Assembly: GCA_030265145.1 (NCBI GenBank)
Contig: JARBES010000131.1
Location: 26,828,552 to 26,855,819 of the forward strand
Direction of reading: 5' to 3'
Length of the DNA: 27,268 nt
From: Strongylocentrotus pallidus
Taxonomy: Eukaryota; Echinodermata; Echinoidea; Camarodonta; Strongylocentrotidae
The first letter of the stretch is position 1, and every line of letters starts with the position of its first letter. The notes under the pieces are model-generated. The model was not told the origin of the DNA. It was given only the letters and a program-made list of their open reading frames with translations, and searched no databases. Below are positions 1 through 11,912 of the stretch, piece after piece. The translations under genes and the position numbers were made by a program.

Positions 1-570
1 AATACGTGATGATACAAATTTTGCCAGGAAACCGCCTACTAATTGATATATTTGGTAAATTATTATATCTATCCGGATTGGATAGATATCCTGTAGTCCC
101 ATATACATCTTTCCGTGTACAGTGCTTGTAACTTTACCAAGACTGGGTCAAATTTCTTATCATTTTGATGATTCCAGACCGTGCAGTACACACCAATACT
201 TATATGCTAGATGATCAACTTTGTCTGATCGATTCCACAACGTTTCTTTCACAATGCAATCGCATGACCAGAACTGGTCTATACCTTTAAGAACGGTTGG
301 TCAAGCAGCGAAAGTCTTCCACTGCCCAAAAACTGCTACTCTTCTTCGGCCTGTGCCATGTAGGGATTCTTGTGCAATGTTAGCTTTTTAGTAATTATGT
401 AATGTATGAGTAATGTTAAAGAAGCAGAGTTTTGTAAATTGTGGACCAATAAGAAGAATATATCAATGAAGTATGACTTTTTATCAATGAAATTAACACT
501 CCCCCCCCCCCCCCCTGTATGTGAATGTTCACTGTTTAGGACAGCCATTTTTAAGGCAATTAGTATACAA

Positions 571-717
571 ATAATGCACTGTTGCGAGTGTGTTGGTGCA
601 AGGCCAGTGCACATAGGTGATAACGCATGCCCCGCAGGGCAAGTGCGTTATCGATATCGCACTAACTAAACTGAGTGCACTTGAACTGCTCTAAAATACG
701 AGCGAAACAGTGCATTA
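571..717. repeat. Fold-back inverted repeat with nested hairpin
   Basis: The outer arms AATAATGCACTGTTGCGAG and CGAAACAGTGCATTATT are inverted. Inner arms sharing GAGTGCAC/CAGTGCAC-type words follow, and a core stem GATAACGCA (619-627) pairs with TGCGTTATC (644-652). The layout suggests a short fold-back or MITE-like element. Confidence 0.55.
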
Positions 718-1256
718 TTTATTTTATAAGACGGGTCGGCAATACTTTCTTACAATATAGTCTAGATCTAGAGTATGGATAGATATTAGATCTAGATATT
801 GAAAATTATGCACAAATTAAATTTGGCTGAATTACGCGAAAGCGATATCGGCAGGTATCCAGCGTGTGTTATCAATTTTCGATGGGACATGTTTTGCACA
901 ATGGGAAGAACTAATACACGCCCACGTGATGTCAAATGACCAATCGGATTGCTAACATTCTAGAACCTGTCTTATAATAGCTTTTATAGTGAATTGCCAA
1001 AAATTTAACTGTTGTGTATTAAAGATGGAATTCCATTATTTCAAGACATAAAACTTGGTGAATCTGAACCACTCGCAAAAATTCATGAACAAAAATTTGT
1101 GCTGCTGTAATATTGTGTGTGTGTGAAAGACCAAATTCCTAATTGCAGGGTTGAATTAATAATCACTTTCCAAGCTGGATAATTTTAGACATTCTAATAT
1201 TCTGGTATATTGATGTTGATGTTTTTATTGTTGTTCTTTGTTTTGTTTTTTCCCAG
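718..1256. other. Intergenic or intronic, no gene seen
   Basis: AT-rich. A small GC-richer patch (about 920-972) holds CACGTG, a CCAAT box (GACCAATCGG) and TTCTAGAA, which resemble promoter elements, but no gene start follows that I can support. Confidence 0.3.
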
Positions 1257-1586
1257 ATGAAGTTGAATGTAAAACGTCATGGAAAATTATAGACATGAAT
1301 ATGGTCAGTCAGTCATTTTTTAACTTTTTAAACAAGAGATATACAAGTTATTTTGTAATCTGTATGTCATACGTCTGTTTACTGCCATCTAGAATCAGGG
1401 ATGCTTCCTCCCCATTCTGTGCTGATCAAATAACAGATCCCAATGACATTTTTTATAGTTTCTAATACCTTTCTTGGTTCCTGATAATACCTGAAAACAT
1501 TTGTATTTTTGCAGCTGTCAATGCAATTGATGCTAAATTTTAGCTTCCTGCCTGAATTTGTATATAATAAACTTTGTAATGGATAG
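1257..1586 (+). other. Weak candidate 3' exons of an unknown plus-strand gene
   Basis: A strong acceptor (TTTTGTTTTTTCCCAG) at 1256 opens a frame encoding EVECKTSWKIIDMNM up to a possible donor at 1304. A second acceptor (GTATTTTTGCAG) at 1514 opens an in-phase frame of 23 codons ending in TAG at 1584-1586 and containing an AATAAA at 1566-1571. I recognise no family, and chance is a serious alternative. Confidence 0.18.
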
Positions 1587-2133
1587 ATATTTAGATCGTA
1601 ATGGTGCTGATATTGTTAAAAATGAAGAAATGAAGAAAAATCACAGAAAAATGTCATTTTCAGTTTTAGAAAACAGAGAAGGTAGATAAGGTGCCCTTTC
1701 TAGACGGGTTCTCCAAAATATGTTTCTCCTTTGAGAGATACAACATTGTTGGCCACTGTAGACAAGAGACCCTCATAGAGAGGTGGTTGTTAAAACAGGT
1801 TGACTTATTTAATTTATGCTTTATGTAGGACACCAGTAATGTGCCATTCGTACATTGAAAGCAATAATCTACTTTGCAACAAAATAATCATCATAGTCTA
1901 CCTCAAAATATGATATCAAGGTATTAATGCAATCTAATGCAATAGGTAAAATTAGGAATCTGGCATTTGCCAACAATTCTGTGATCAATTCTTAATGTTT
2001 TTAGAATTCAAATGTTTGATGTACTATCGCTAAACACATATTTCATGCCAAATTTAACCACCCATGTACTGTATTCCCTAAAGTTAAAATCATGGAGTTC
2101 ATGATATTTATTGATCAATTAACACCATGTATG

Positions 2134-2489
2134 CATACTTGCCAACTGTTCCGATTTAATCAGAATATTCTGATTTATTTTTTCCACATTCTGAAAGACC
2201 AATTAATAATTTTTTTTTTTTTAATGCCAAATTTGGCTTGTTTTACCATGTGCCACGATTTGAGAGTTCGCAAATTGCCTGCGTTGAATGGCTGCACGAT
2301 CAAGGAGCGAATTTCGCTTTTTTTTTTTTTTTGTTTTTTTTTTTTTTGGTACAGATTTACTCTTATTGCCAGTAACACTGCCCCTGGATACATGGCCATG
2401 GTAAATACACACGTACACCCCAGCAGGGCCACTACCCCTTGACCCCGCTCGGGGTACAGATTTCTAATTTTCAAATGTTGGCAGGTATG
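2134..2489. mobile_element. Element with 13-nt inverted ends, 356 nt
   Basis: CATACTTGCCAAC at the left and GTTGGCAGGTATG at the right are inverted with one mismatch. The interior holds three T runs and no convincing coding region. The superfamily is not identified. Confidence 0.5.
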
Positions 2490-2550
2490 TGTATGGATGT
2501 GCAAGGTCACTCATGAAATGTAATTCATAAGCAATAATTATAGACACAGA

Positions 2551-2802
2551 GGGTGGTATTCTCGAAAGCAGACTAACTTTAGTTCATGTTTGAATCATTA
2601 CCAGGATAACATGATTTTTTTCATAGTTAGATTGTTGTAATTGATTATGTTAATACAAAACATTTCTTTAATGAAAACATTTTATTTTTAATTTAGTGAC
2701 AGATTAAATTATTCAAAAACATATTCATATGGACACTTAGCATTCCATACTTAGTCGGAGGATTAAACCATGGACTAAAGTCCGCTTTCGAAAATACTAC
2801 CC
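2551..2802. mobile_element. MITE, 252 nt, different family
   Basis: The left end is GGGTGGTATTCTCGAAAGC; the right end reversed is GGGTAGTATTTTCGAAAGC. The inverted similarity continues inward (GACTAACTTTAGTTCATG against GACTTTAGTCCATGG). AGA occurs at both flanks, a possible 3-nt target duplication. Confidence 0.75.
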
Positions 2803-4166
2803 AGAGACAAAATGTCCACTGGGTCTCCAAGGTGTCTATCAGTATTTATGTCTGCATGTGGCTCACAGTGAGCAATATTGAATGTTGATCGTACAGCCTC
2901 TATTCCATAATTGTAGTTAGAACTTGAATGAATCAGGGTAGAGTGCGTTTTGTAAAGGAATAATTCATGTGCGACAGTGAAAAAGTAGTCACCCAAAGAA
3001 TCAAAATTATTTTGAATTGATGCAAAATTCATATCATTGCAAAGAGGAAGCCTTACTGATCAAATATAACAACTTCCCTCCTCAAAATATGTTTGGGGCC
3101 CGCAGTAGTCGTCTCTCATAAATGTTACTCTTGAGATCCAGATTTTCCGCCTTCAGCAGTCCTCCGTAGGGCGTCAAGATTTGTGATGTCACATGCGAGA
3201 CACAGCTAGCCACAAAATTGCATTTTACTCCTTTCCATGATATCTATATGAATTTTCAGCGAATTATCTTTCCATCCATATATAATTTGTCCATAATTAT
3301 CAGTTGTCATGCATTTTCTTTGGGTGACTACTTTAAAAAAAGAGATTTTGTTGAATCAAGAATGCTGATTTTGTTGTGTACATGTATGTTACATTATGAG
3401 CATATGAATGCACTGCACATCAAATCAATGTAATTAGATTTTAGAGTAAATTATGTACTATTTATTGAGTTGATTATTTGATCTACATATATACTTGTAG
3501 GAATTTCATTGCACTGATATCAGTATTTCTTAGAATTAGGAGCATTTTAAGACATACAGTGTATTCAAAAAGACATATTCTGAAAGCTTACCGTACTATC
3601 ATAAATTTTGGCAAGGCATACAAGGGCTATTGAAGACATTATCCTGCCTGCGTTCTGTTGTGTAATGAAAAAATTGTACATGTATATGGTATGTGGACAT
3701 TTACTTGCATTTTACTTTTTTCTTAAATTAATCAGATTTGCCAACCGGTACTCTGTTTTTGCAATAGCCATCATGATCAAGAATTGTACAGTGTAGATTT
3801 TTCAAAAGAATACTTTTTACTCTCAACTTCCACTTTTGGGATTGAATTAGATGATGATCATTTTACTTTATCAATTCCTAAGATTCTTGCCAAAATTGTT
3901 GATGTTTGAAATTACATTGCATAGATCAATATAAAAAAACGTTTTGTACGATACTTGCTCCAGCGACAATTGCTCTACAATAATTCAACAAAAATTCAGA
4001 GCAAATGTCACCAAAGCAATTTGGGATCACCGTTTAATAAAGCCCATTACATGTTAAAGCCCATTACATGTGTAGTATAAACAGAAATATAATTGATATG
4101 CCAGTGGAAATATGTCCAATGCAATAATTATGATTGTAGCAATCGCATACCAAGAGGTGCTACATA
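2803..4166. other. No secure gene
   Basis: AT-rich with many stops. A somewhat GC-richer patch at about 3075-3200 is open on the minus strand for some 40 codons (containing SQILTPYGGLLKAENLDLKS) but has no splice support and is more likely repeat-derived. Confidence 0.4.
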
Positions 4167-4172
4167 AATAAA
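4167..4172 (+). promoter_or_regulatory. Poly(A) signal-like AATAAA on the plus strand
   Basis: AATAAA followed after about 25 nt by GT/T-rich sequence (GGACTGTTGTTTTAATTTTG). It would end a plus-strand transcript about 200 nt from the ODAD4 poly(A) site, tail to tail. Confidence 0.3.
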
Positions 4173-4379
4173 TTCATAGATACAAGTTTTAATGCTTTTG
4201 GACTGTTGTTTTAATTTTGTTACATAATGACAGTTATTTATATGGAGCTTTTAATTGGCAATGTAAGTGGTGATTATGAATCAAAGAATACTTTTATAAC
4301 ATTATTTGTATTGGATGAATGAATATTTGTTACTCCTTTACAGCTAAAAGATGACAAAACCACACACTCATTATTTTTT

Positions 4380-6154
4380 TACAAGTAGCAAACATTTATT
4401 ATTGGATGGTCAAAGAACATATCTTTGTACATATACATGTAATATATACATAAAACAAATGTTATTTACAAAAGGGCTTTAGCCACAAAACCATTAATGA
4501 AAGATCAAGTATATCTGGAGGACATGAATACTTCTTTTATACCCACCTTCCATAGTAAAATAAAATAGAATATAGTACAAAATGCTAATTTATTTACATA
4601 GAATATATCATGTACAATCTTTTGACTTTCTTTGATTTTGTATACAGTACAGTATTGGTCCATAAGCCAGGTAAACATCCAGAGAACTTGCTATTTTATA
4701 ACGAAAGGCTGTCAAGTATCTCAACTAAAGCTTCTACTTTGCTGTGAAATAAAGCCAAACAAATCATCAGTGCACTTTTCATAAAAGTTTCCTAATGAGG
4801 GTTTTCATTTCAAAATGTTAATATCTCACAAAAACTGTGGGCTTATATCATGTATTACTCACTACCGGTATGTACCATTCATCAAAGCAATAAAAAAAAT
4901 GAACTTTAGACAAATTCTTTCCTATCAAAACATTATCTCCCACCAAATTACTTCTAAAAGGCCTGTATCACCACCCAAATAAATAGCATGTTGGAATCTA
5001 CAAGATAGTTGAGAGAAGTAAGTACATCGTGCATAACAGACTCCCTTTTAAAAACAATATCATGAATAACATCCAAATTAAATACATGATTGCTAAGCAA
5101 TCCCTCCCGAAAATTCCTGTGGTCTTGTCTCAAACAAACAAGAAATTATTAATCACTCTTCTGAAAGAACAGAAAATTTCTAAATTACACAAATACAAAA
5201 GCTCACATTAAATAATGAACATTTTAAAGGCCTCATTTTAAAGTTTACAGTGTAAAGGGGCTATACATGTGCAATAATGATGAAATACAACTAAAAATTG
5301 AAAAACAACTTTTCTTTCAACTTATCAGATAACTTTACATTTCATCTAACTTTTTCTGCAACAGGACAAATTCCTTTAAGTACAGCACTGATTGGTAATC
5401 CAGTCATTATTTTCTCATCTCTAATAAATGATAATTATCCAAATTGCCATGTAACAACTACTACCGTCATTTATTGCTTGATATAGCAATAATCTGGTAT
5501 CTAAAAATTTGAAAGATTTCATGGTGGAAGAAATATTATATTGCTGAGAGACATTAAGGTATTGAAGAATTTCAAGCTGTATGTGGTAAATAAGACAAAT
5601 CAGCCCTCCTTCCTAAAAAAATCACAGAAAATAAATATATGAATACCATCAGTACCTATCGTATCATTTAATTGAACATGATCATTCTCCAAAGTGTATA
5701 ACATATAAAAAGTATAAATCAAATGCCATATACTGGATGAAAGATGGAAAAAATTATATATTTTGTTTTACAACATGTAGGACTACATACAACACTACAA
5801 GAAATGTTCAATTCCCATTTACTTTAAAGTCATTCTTAACTTAAAACAAATTGAACTTATTCCAATGTTGATTACCTAATAATGAGAACCAATTGCAGAA
5901 CTATGGAGTTCTATACATCTGAACCTTATTAAAGGCAAATCTCTTGCATACACTATTCAATTTTAAGAACTAAATTTAACATTTGTTCAAAAGAGTGTTA
6001 AATTTTGTGGGAAGACCTGTTTCAGATATTTTCTAAAATCAACAAACAGGTCATGCGTTGCTTTCTAAATTCTCTGATATTCCTTCTCTGCGTTTAGACA
6101 TGATGAAGGGTCTTGGAATGTTCCAAATGTAATCAACTCCAATAATTTGATTGC
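4380..6154 (-). other. ODAD4: ODAD4 3' UTR (left copy)
   Basis: The AT-rich sequence after the stop codon is colinear with 12013-13816, with many small indels and no conserved reading frame. It runs to a good poly(A) signal at 4395-4400, implying a 3' UTR of about 1.8 kb. Other AATAAA motifs on the minus strand (for example 5470-5475) could give shorter forms. Confidence 0.55.
4395..4400 (-). promoter_or_regulatory. Poly(A) signal AATAAA for ODAD4
   Basis: On the minus strand AATAAA is followed after about 20-25 nt by an A-rich spot and then a GT-rich element (GAGTGTGTGGTTTTG), the usual layout of an animal poly(A) site. The right copy begins at 12013, which corresponds to 4414, so it lacks this signal. 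Confidence 0.55.
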
Positions 6155-9100
6155 TTATTCTTCTTTCTGCTCTTCTGTCTGTTCTTCTGTCTGTTCAGCT
6201 GCTGGCTCCTCCTCTGTGAAAAGAAACAAAAGAGAAGAAGGAAATTATTACTCATGAAATCACTTAAATTAAAACAATAAAAGAAAAAAAGTATGAGCCA
6301 GTTTGAAATGTCATAGGGAATGACAAGGACAAAGCAAACTTGTACAAGTGTTGATGCAGTCATCTTCTTCTTCTGGAGTCACTACACAAGCCTGGGACCC
6401 GTTTCACAAAGCCTTTTTTCAATGACAAATGACAAAAATCAGCGACAAATGTACTGATAACCAATCAGAAGCAAGGATTTCAGAAGCTTATAACAAAAAC
6501 TGTCATTTGTCACTGATGACAAGTTTTGTGAAATGGGGCCCTGGTCCAGGGGAGGACGCAGGATCTGGCCTTGGTGTTGAAACTCTCTAGGTCTCTTGGG
6601 GTACAGGGTTCTGGGAGGAGGGGCCAGACTAAAAGATGTTTTATCATCTGTTCCTCCCACAGAGCCATCTTTACTATAGCCCCATGTATGCATGAGGACT
6701 GTGCATCATCCTGTTCCAGTCCAAAGGCGATTTAGACAGGACCAGGGACCCGTTTCACAAAGCCTTTTTTCAATGGCAAATGACAAAAATCAGTGACAAG
6801 TCTCTGATAATCAATCAGAAGCAAGGATATCACTAGCTCATAACAAAAACTGTCATTTGTCACTGATGACAAGTTTTGTGAAACGCCCCCAGGTGGGCCA
6901 TATGCCTCATTTGAACCTGATGGCAGCGATTCGCTGGGTCCAAAGGAAAGATTGTGCGGCACTGACTAGATTGGTCCACAGGGTTATCCTTCGATCATTG
7001 GAAAGGTCATCAAGGGTTTTAGTAGAGTGGAGAAAACTGTGTTTAGATTTGAATGATGCAGTTATAAAAGAAACCATCTCAAAGTTCATTGTGGCTTTTT
7101 ATAATGCATTCTGTGCCAATCTGGTTTTTGCAAAACAGTGCATGATAAACTGACATTTAGAGAACATATTCATGCAACTCCATAGGTACACTACAGGTAT
7201 CATCTGGTGATAGCCAGAAGGGCATTAATCCTGTGTTAATGAATTTTATATATATGTGAGCAAATCCCTTCTGGCTCTCAACAAATGATATGTACATGTA
7301 CATTGTAGTATACTGGCCGAATGCTAAACACCTGTTTACAGCATGAGTCAGATGACCATATCTGAAAATCTTTACCCAATAACTGTCATATGCATGCATT
7401 TTGAAAACTCTTTATGCTCAAGATGGGATGGATTTCACTGGCTGAAAGTAATTCTGAATGAAATTATTAGTATATACAGCTCTGTAAAAGAAAGAAATAT
7501 TTTTATGTGGCAGAATTACACACATTTACACCTTTTCACAGCAAAAACAGTTAATATGACACATTGTACTTCATAATGCTTTAGATGAAGGAAACCTAAA
7601 GTCTTTTTAGGCATTGGATATCATGCACTACACGTTTAGTTGAGCACATGCAAAACATGGACAATTGATAATATATATAACTGAAGGGAGAAGAAACCAC
7701 AAGGTACATGTTAATGTGATTAAAAGAGGGTTAATAGTTGGAAAGGGTGGTTAGCTAGCTTTATACATCTCACATCTTTGATCACATGCAACATAGAATA
7801 GGAGTAGTGATAGTATATGTGTATGCTTTCTTTGTCAAAGAGACGCAGTATTGGTAAGGGGCAGGGTTAGGGTTGTGATTAAGTTCAGGGTCAGGTTTAG
7901 GTTTAGGTTTAGGGTTAGGGTTTAGCATAGGGTTGAAGAAAAGAATTGGATTACAAGAAATTGGCTGCAGAGCAATTGTTGCTGGAAGGCATGTCATGCA
8001 ATCATGACTTCTGGTGATTCTATGTTGGTTTTGATTTTAACTCACTTGACTAATCACACACCTGTGAATAACTGGGTAAAAAGAAAGTCGTGCAGATAGC
8101 GGATTTAGCCTGTGTACGACTTCTGAATTACTAAACCGTGTAGCCCTGCGATACCATACATGTTTACGATGTTCATGAATACACTTCTTGCCAACTCAAT
8201 GTGGTACGTCTCTAAAGAGCAAGACCTACATTGAAACACTGCCGTTAACCCACTGCCTACCAGAACCAGGTGGTTCCTTATAGTACACCAATGGGAATGA
8301 GAGAACTCAGTAGTCAAAGGGTTATGGTTAGAACATCCCAACTGTCCACTACCGTGACTATTAAAACAAAGATGACATCCCTCTATATAATGAGATGAAT
8401 GATGATCATCACCTTTCTTTTTTTCGTCTTCTTTCTCGCTGCCACTCGATGATGAGCTCCTGCGTAGACCAAAGAGACCGGATCCCCTCCTGCTGCGTTT
8501 GCTACTTTTGCTGCTTTTGCTACTTTTGCTGCTCTTGCTACTCACAGAGGATCTACTACTAGACCTTGATCCTGTTTAATAGGGGGTTTACAGTTCTGTT
8601 AATTACAGTGCCTTGAGCCGTAATATAGTAACCAACATTAACAATTATATTGTAGTATAGTATTGCTATAGAATTACTATAGTATTTCTCCTAAGCTACA
8701 AGATACCGAAGGTTTCAATAGAGAACCGTTTCGCTCAAGGTGTCTCGTTTTTGTGGACTGGTTTAAAATATTGCTAAAATTAATTTTGGATAGACAGTTT
8801 AAGGGAGCACATGGCTCATTCTACTTAATTTTATATAGGATAAAACATTGTCTGTCCGATAAAAAAGCTTTCAAATATCTGAATGATATAATTTTTCTCA
8901 TTTATGTTGGTACAAGACAATCAGGTTGAAAAGTACTTGTTTTCAAAGCTTTTCTCATGAGATCTTTCCTTTCCCTATTTCAAGTACATTTTTTATGACC
9001 TAAGTATTTCTAATGAAAATTTTACAAATTCTGAAAGCAGAATGCTAATTTTGTTTTCAAATACCGTCTTTTATCCTCATCCTTGTTTAACCATCTTGTA

Positions 9101-11458
9101 GGTACGTGGATCAATTGGAACAATTAAGGTTTATACAGCCAACATACGAAGCACAGAACAGGTGACGAGTGAGAATTAGCCTCCAACCAACAAGACAAAT
9201 GAATGCACAAATAAGACAACAAGAAAGAAAGAACAATGATTCCGGATATGAGTTGATGTCTATTGCTAATATGGCTTATGTTTGTGAAAATATTTCCTAG
9301 AAGTATTTCAGAGCCTTGTTACAATATGAGCAAGAGGTTAATGCAACTGCACTTTAATACCAAAATGGGTGTAACATGTACTTCATGATGTTTGAAAGAG
9401 ATGAACATATAGCCATAGGACATGAGCAAACCATACGCAGGAGCTGTGCTGAGCAAAGCGTACTTAGAAGCAATGAGAAATGTTTGAATTAAATAACATA
9501 TTGAAATTGATATTGTTCATGGATATTTCTGAATGTTGAAATATTAGTCTAGCTTTTACAGGCCAAAATATCTTGATTAATAATTTTTAATCCCCATGAA
9601 TATGTTACAAAAAATATTTGTTGAGTTTTTAGTAGTACCATACCCTATGGAGTTAATTTGTGATTACTGATGTTACAAGTAAAATCAGTACAACAAGATT
9701 CAGGAACAAATAGATTTTTTGTTGATATAAATCATAGAAATTTGCATGATGTGAGCATATTGCGACAAGAGCAAAAGCAATGAAAACTTTGGCAAGAGAA
9801 AGGGAAAGCTAACAATATGCAGCATATTTCATGAAAACTTATATCGACAAGTACTTTCTACTGGCAGAATATATGCTCAATGTCACTGACATATATCAAA
9901 GAAAATACCACCATCTGCATGCACTAAAGGATTGAATACCAGTATGCTCTCACTTCAAATTATTTGCAAAAGAATACTTTTGTAAGTCTCAATGTTATGT
10001 AACCATATCAACGTAAGGAACAACTTTGAAGAAGGAGTGGAATGAAATGAACAATCTATTATATCACGGAACATGGTTTACCACTGTTAGCATCAAGAAA
10101 GAGAGAATAAATGTATGCATATGAAACTACCGGTACCACTGTCCCAATGGAATTAAATGCAGAATGTAAATGGTGACAAACAGAGAGATGACGAGCGCAT
10201 ATATTGAAGCCTGGAGATGGGTCAATAATAACCAGACTGTAAGACACCTGCATTTATGAATTAAATGACTCGAGAATAGAGCAAAGAAGGCTGCAAAAGA
10301 AAAATCATGATGCAAAAAAAATATTGGTAAGCAAAATAAATAAAACCCTTCACCACTGTTTAGCAATGGTAGCAATCCGGCCAGGACCATGAACAGAAAC
10401 ACCATGTATGATGACAAGGGCAACATGATGATGAGGCTTGGGGTGGGAAAGGGTTAAGGGGGAGGAGGAGATGAAAGCACTTCTAGCTTTGCTTTGACGA
10501 TGCATTGATGAATGAATGAGGCAAGGGAGGGAGGAGCTGGAATGAGATGCAATGTTTGATTACAGAGACAAGCAGGCCACCATAAGCACAAATCTTGGAC
10601 AAGGAATTGTTTTCACCATCTCGACGCTGCTGTACATCTTCCTCCTCTTTAGCCTCCTTTTTCTGTGCCTCCTGAACTTCATCTTTTTGCTGATTATCCT
10701 CCTCCCGCTTCTCTTCATTTGGTTTTAAAATCTCCTGCTCCTTTTCTTTAGGTTTGACAGTCTCCTGTTCATCTTTTTTGTCTTGTGTCGTCTGCTGTTC
10801 ATGTTCTTTCTCATCGTCACGCCGGGACTGCTGTTGTTCTGTGTTGTTAGTTTCATGGAGTTTATTGTGCATTCAATGTTAGTTTAAGATATGAATGCTA
10901 CGTGTATAATTCCTAGAACATGCACTGATATAATTAATCGATAATGAAATGTGCATGCTAAAATAATGTAACAATTACGTCAATTGTCTGTATTTACATT
11001 AAGTCCCTCATTCATACGATAACAACAAGAAATAGCTGAATGAAATCAGCTAAATTTGAAAATTTAGAGTTAGCCTGAATAACTTTGCGACATAGTTTTA
11101 TTTCTATTCTGTTGTACCCCCATCATTTACCATGCTACTTCTGTCAAACCATAGTGATGGCACTAAATCATGTTACTTTATACATCATGTCACTCTCAGT
11201 AAGATTTCATACCTTCTTCCTTCGTTTCCTCCACTTCCTTCTCCTTCTCCTTCTCCTCCTGCGTCTCTTTCTCTCCCTCCTCCTCCTGTAGGACGTCTCC
11301 GTCAGCCTCCTTGTCCTTGATCCCTTGCACAATCTTTTCATTGAGGTCCTCCAAGGCACTGGCGATGGCCTTCTGCGCTGGCTCGTCTCCTTGGACTTTG
11401 GCCATGTCGAGGGACCTCTCGAAGGAATCAATGGCCTCTTGGAGGTCTCCAAGTTTGA
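6155..11458 (-). CDS. ODAD4: Second copy of ODAD4 exons 9-12 (probably the other allele)
   Basis: Exons 11213-11458, 10617-10838, 8413-8571 and 6155-6213 repeat ODAD4 exons 9, 10, 11 and 12 with the same order, strand, splice sites and phases. Exons 9, 10 and 12 keep their exact lengths; exon 11 is 9 nt shorter (five Ser-Ser-Lys units instead of six). All four frames are open. There is no exon 1-8 counterpart to the right: similarity ends at about 11616, some 14 nt short of where the exon 8 donor should be, and an inverted-repeat element and then an N gap follow. As a gene it would have no start or TPRs. It is best read as the 3' part of an allelic contig, and not annotated as a separate locus. 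A true tandem duplication is the alternative. Confidence 0.85.
6396..6539. mobile_element. MITE, 144 nt, CCTGG target duplication, empty in the other copy
   Basis: Its ends are inverted repeats, GACCCGTTTCACAAA and (reversed) GCCCCATTTCACAAA, and it is flanked by CCTGG at 6391-6395 and 6540-6544. In the right copy the site is unoccupied (ACAAGCCCAGTCCAG near 14055). It lies in ODAD4 intron 11. Confidence 0.8.
6747..6888. mobile_element. MITE of the same family, 142 nt, CCAGG target duplication
   Basis: It begins GACCCGTTTCACAAAGCC and ends TTTTGTGAAACGCC, with CCAGG on both sides (6742-6746 and 6889-6893). The interior matches 6396-6539, including AATCAGAAGCAAGGAT. It is shared with the right copy. 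Confidence 0.82.
7859..7926 (+). repeat. Telomere-like TTAGGG/TTTAGG tract in intron 11
   Basis: A degenerate tract of GGGTTAGGG, TTTAGG and TTTAGGGTTAGGG units. The matching stretch in the right copy (about 15378-15440) is more degraded. It is an interstitial telomere-type repeat, not a chromosome end. Confidence 0.6.
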
Positions 11459-11632
11459 CTGTGGATCCAAGCAGATATGATTAGTTATGATTATGAGGGC
11501 AGGAAATGTGCTTATGATCTGTTATGAACGGTAAGTTAGATTTGTTTTGAAAACTAACATACCTATCACTATCAAACATAAATAATACCACATTTTTTCA
11601 GCAGAGTACCAACCCTGGTTTATCTAACCAGG

Positions 11633-11912
11633 GGGGTGTTTCACAAAGATCCTAAGTCGAACTTAACTCTAAGTTGGACTTAAACATTAAGGAGGGCCAT
11701 TGATTAGTAGCCTTAAAAAAAAATATGTTCAAAAGTGAAAATTCTAGTTTTTTAGACTTTTAAAAAATTCCACATCAAGAACATGACATCTCCTTGATTA
11801 GATAGAAAATATTAATGATTTGAGTCAACATTTTATGCCTTTTAAAATAACTTTTACAAAATATTTTATAAACGCTAACGGCTTTCCATTATTGTTAAGT
11901 CCAACGTAGGAT
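11633..11912. mobile_element. Non-autonomous inverted-repeat DNA element, right end lost in the gap
   Basis: It starts GGGGTGTTTCACAAAGATCC just after CCAGG. Sequence near the left end (ATCCTAAGTCGAACTTAA) reappears inverted at the gap edge (TTAAGTCCAACGTAGGAT), so nearly the whole element is present. It has no coding capacity. It occupies the place in the left copy where intron 8 should lead into exon 8. Confidence 0.7.

Larger units (their letters stand above)
4414..11616. repeat. Left copy of a 7.2-7.6 kb duplicated segment
   Basis: It matches 12013-19607 in the same orientation across UTR, exons and introns, with scattered substitutions and indels throughout and a few insertions of about 140-190 nt. 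The similarity includes non-coding DNA along its whole length, so this is a segment-level copy and not a retrocopy. Confidence 0.95.

Noticed and set aside
905-972. A promoter with E-box, CCAAT box and heat-shock-like element
   Set aside because: The motifs are short and no gene start follows, so it is kept only as a note and not called as a promoter.
2775-3032. An 85-residue reading frame on the minus strand
   Set aside because: It overlaps the end of a MITE, has no recognisable domain and no splice support.
5029-5211. A small protein on the plus strand, seen again at 12667-12942
   Set aside because: The two copies differ by frame-shifting indels within the segment, and it lies in the ODAD4 3' UTR; the shared start is only shared DNA.
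7859-7926. A chromosome end
   Set aside because: The telomere-like tract is short, degenerate and lies inside an intron with colinear sequence on both sides.
11085-11320. Leucine-, serine- and proline-rich plus-strand frames opposite exon 9 (also 18885-19121)
   Set aside because: They are antisense readings of the Glu/Lys-rich exon 9 coding sequence.
6155-11458. A separate truncated ODAD4 paralogue
   Set aside because: Whole-length similarity including introns and UTR, and the dovetail position at an N gap, fit an allelic contig better than a second gene.
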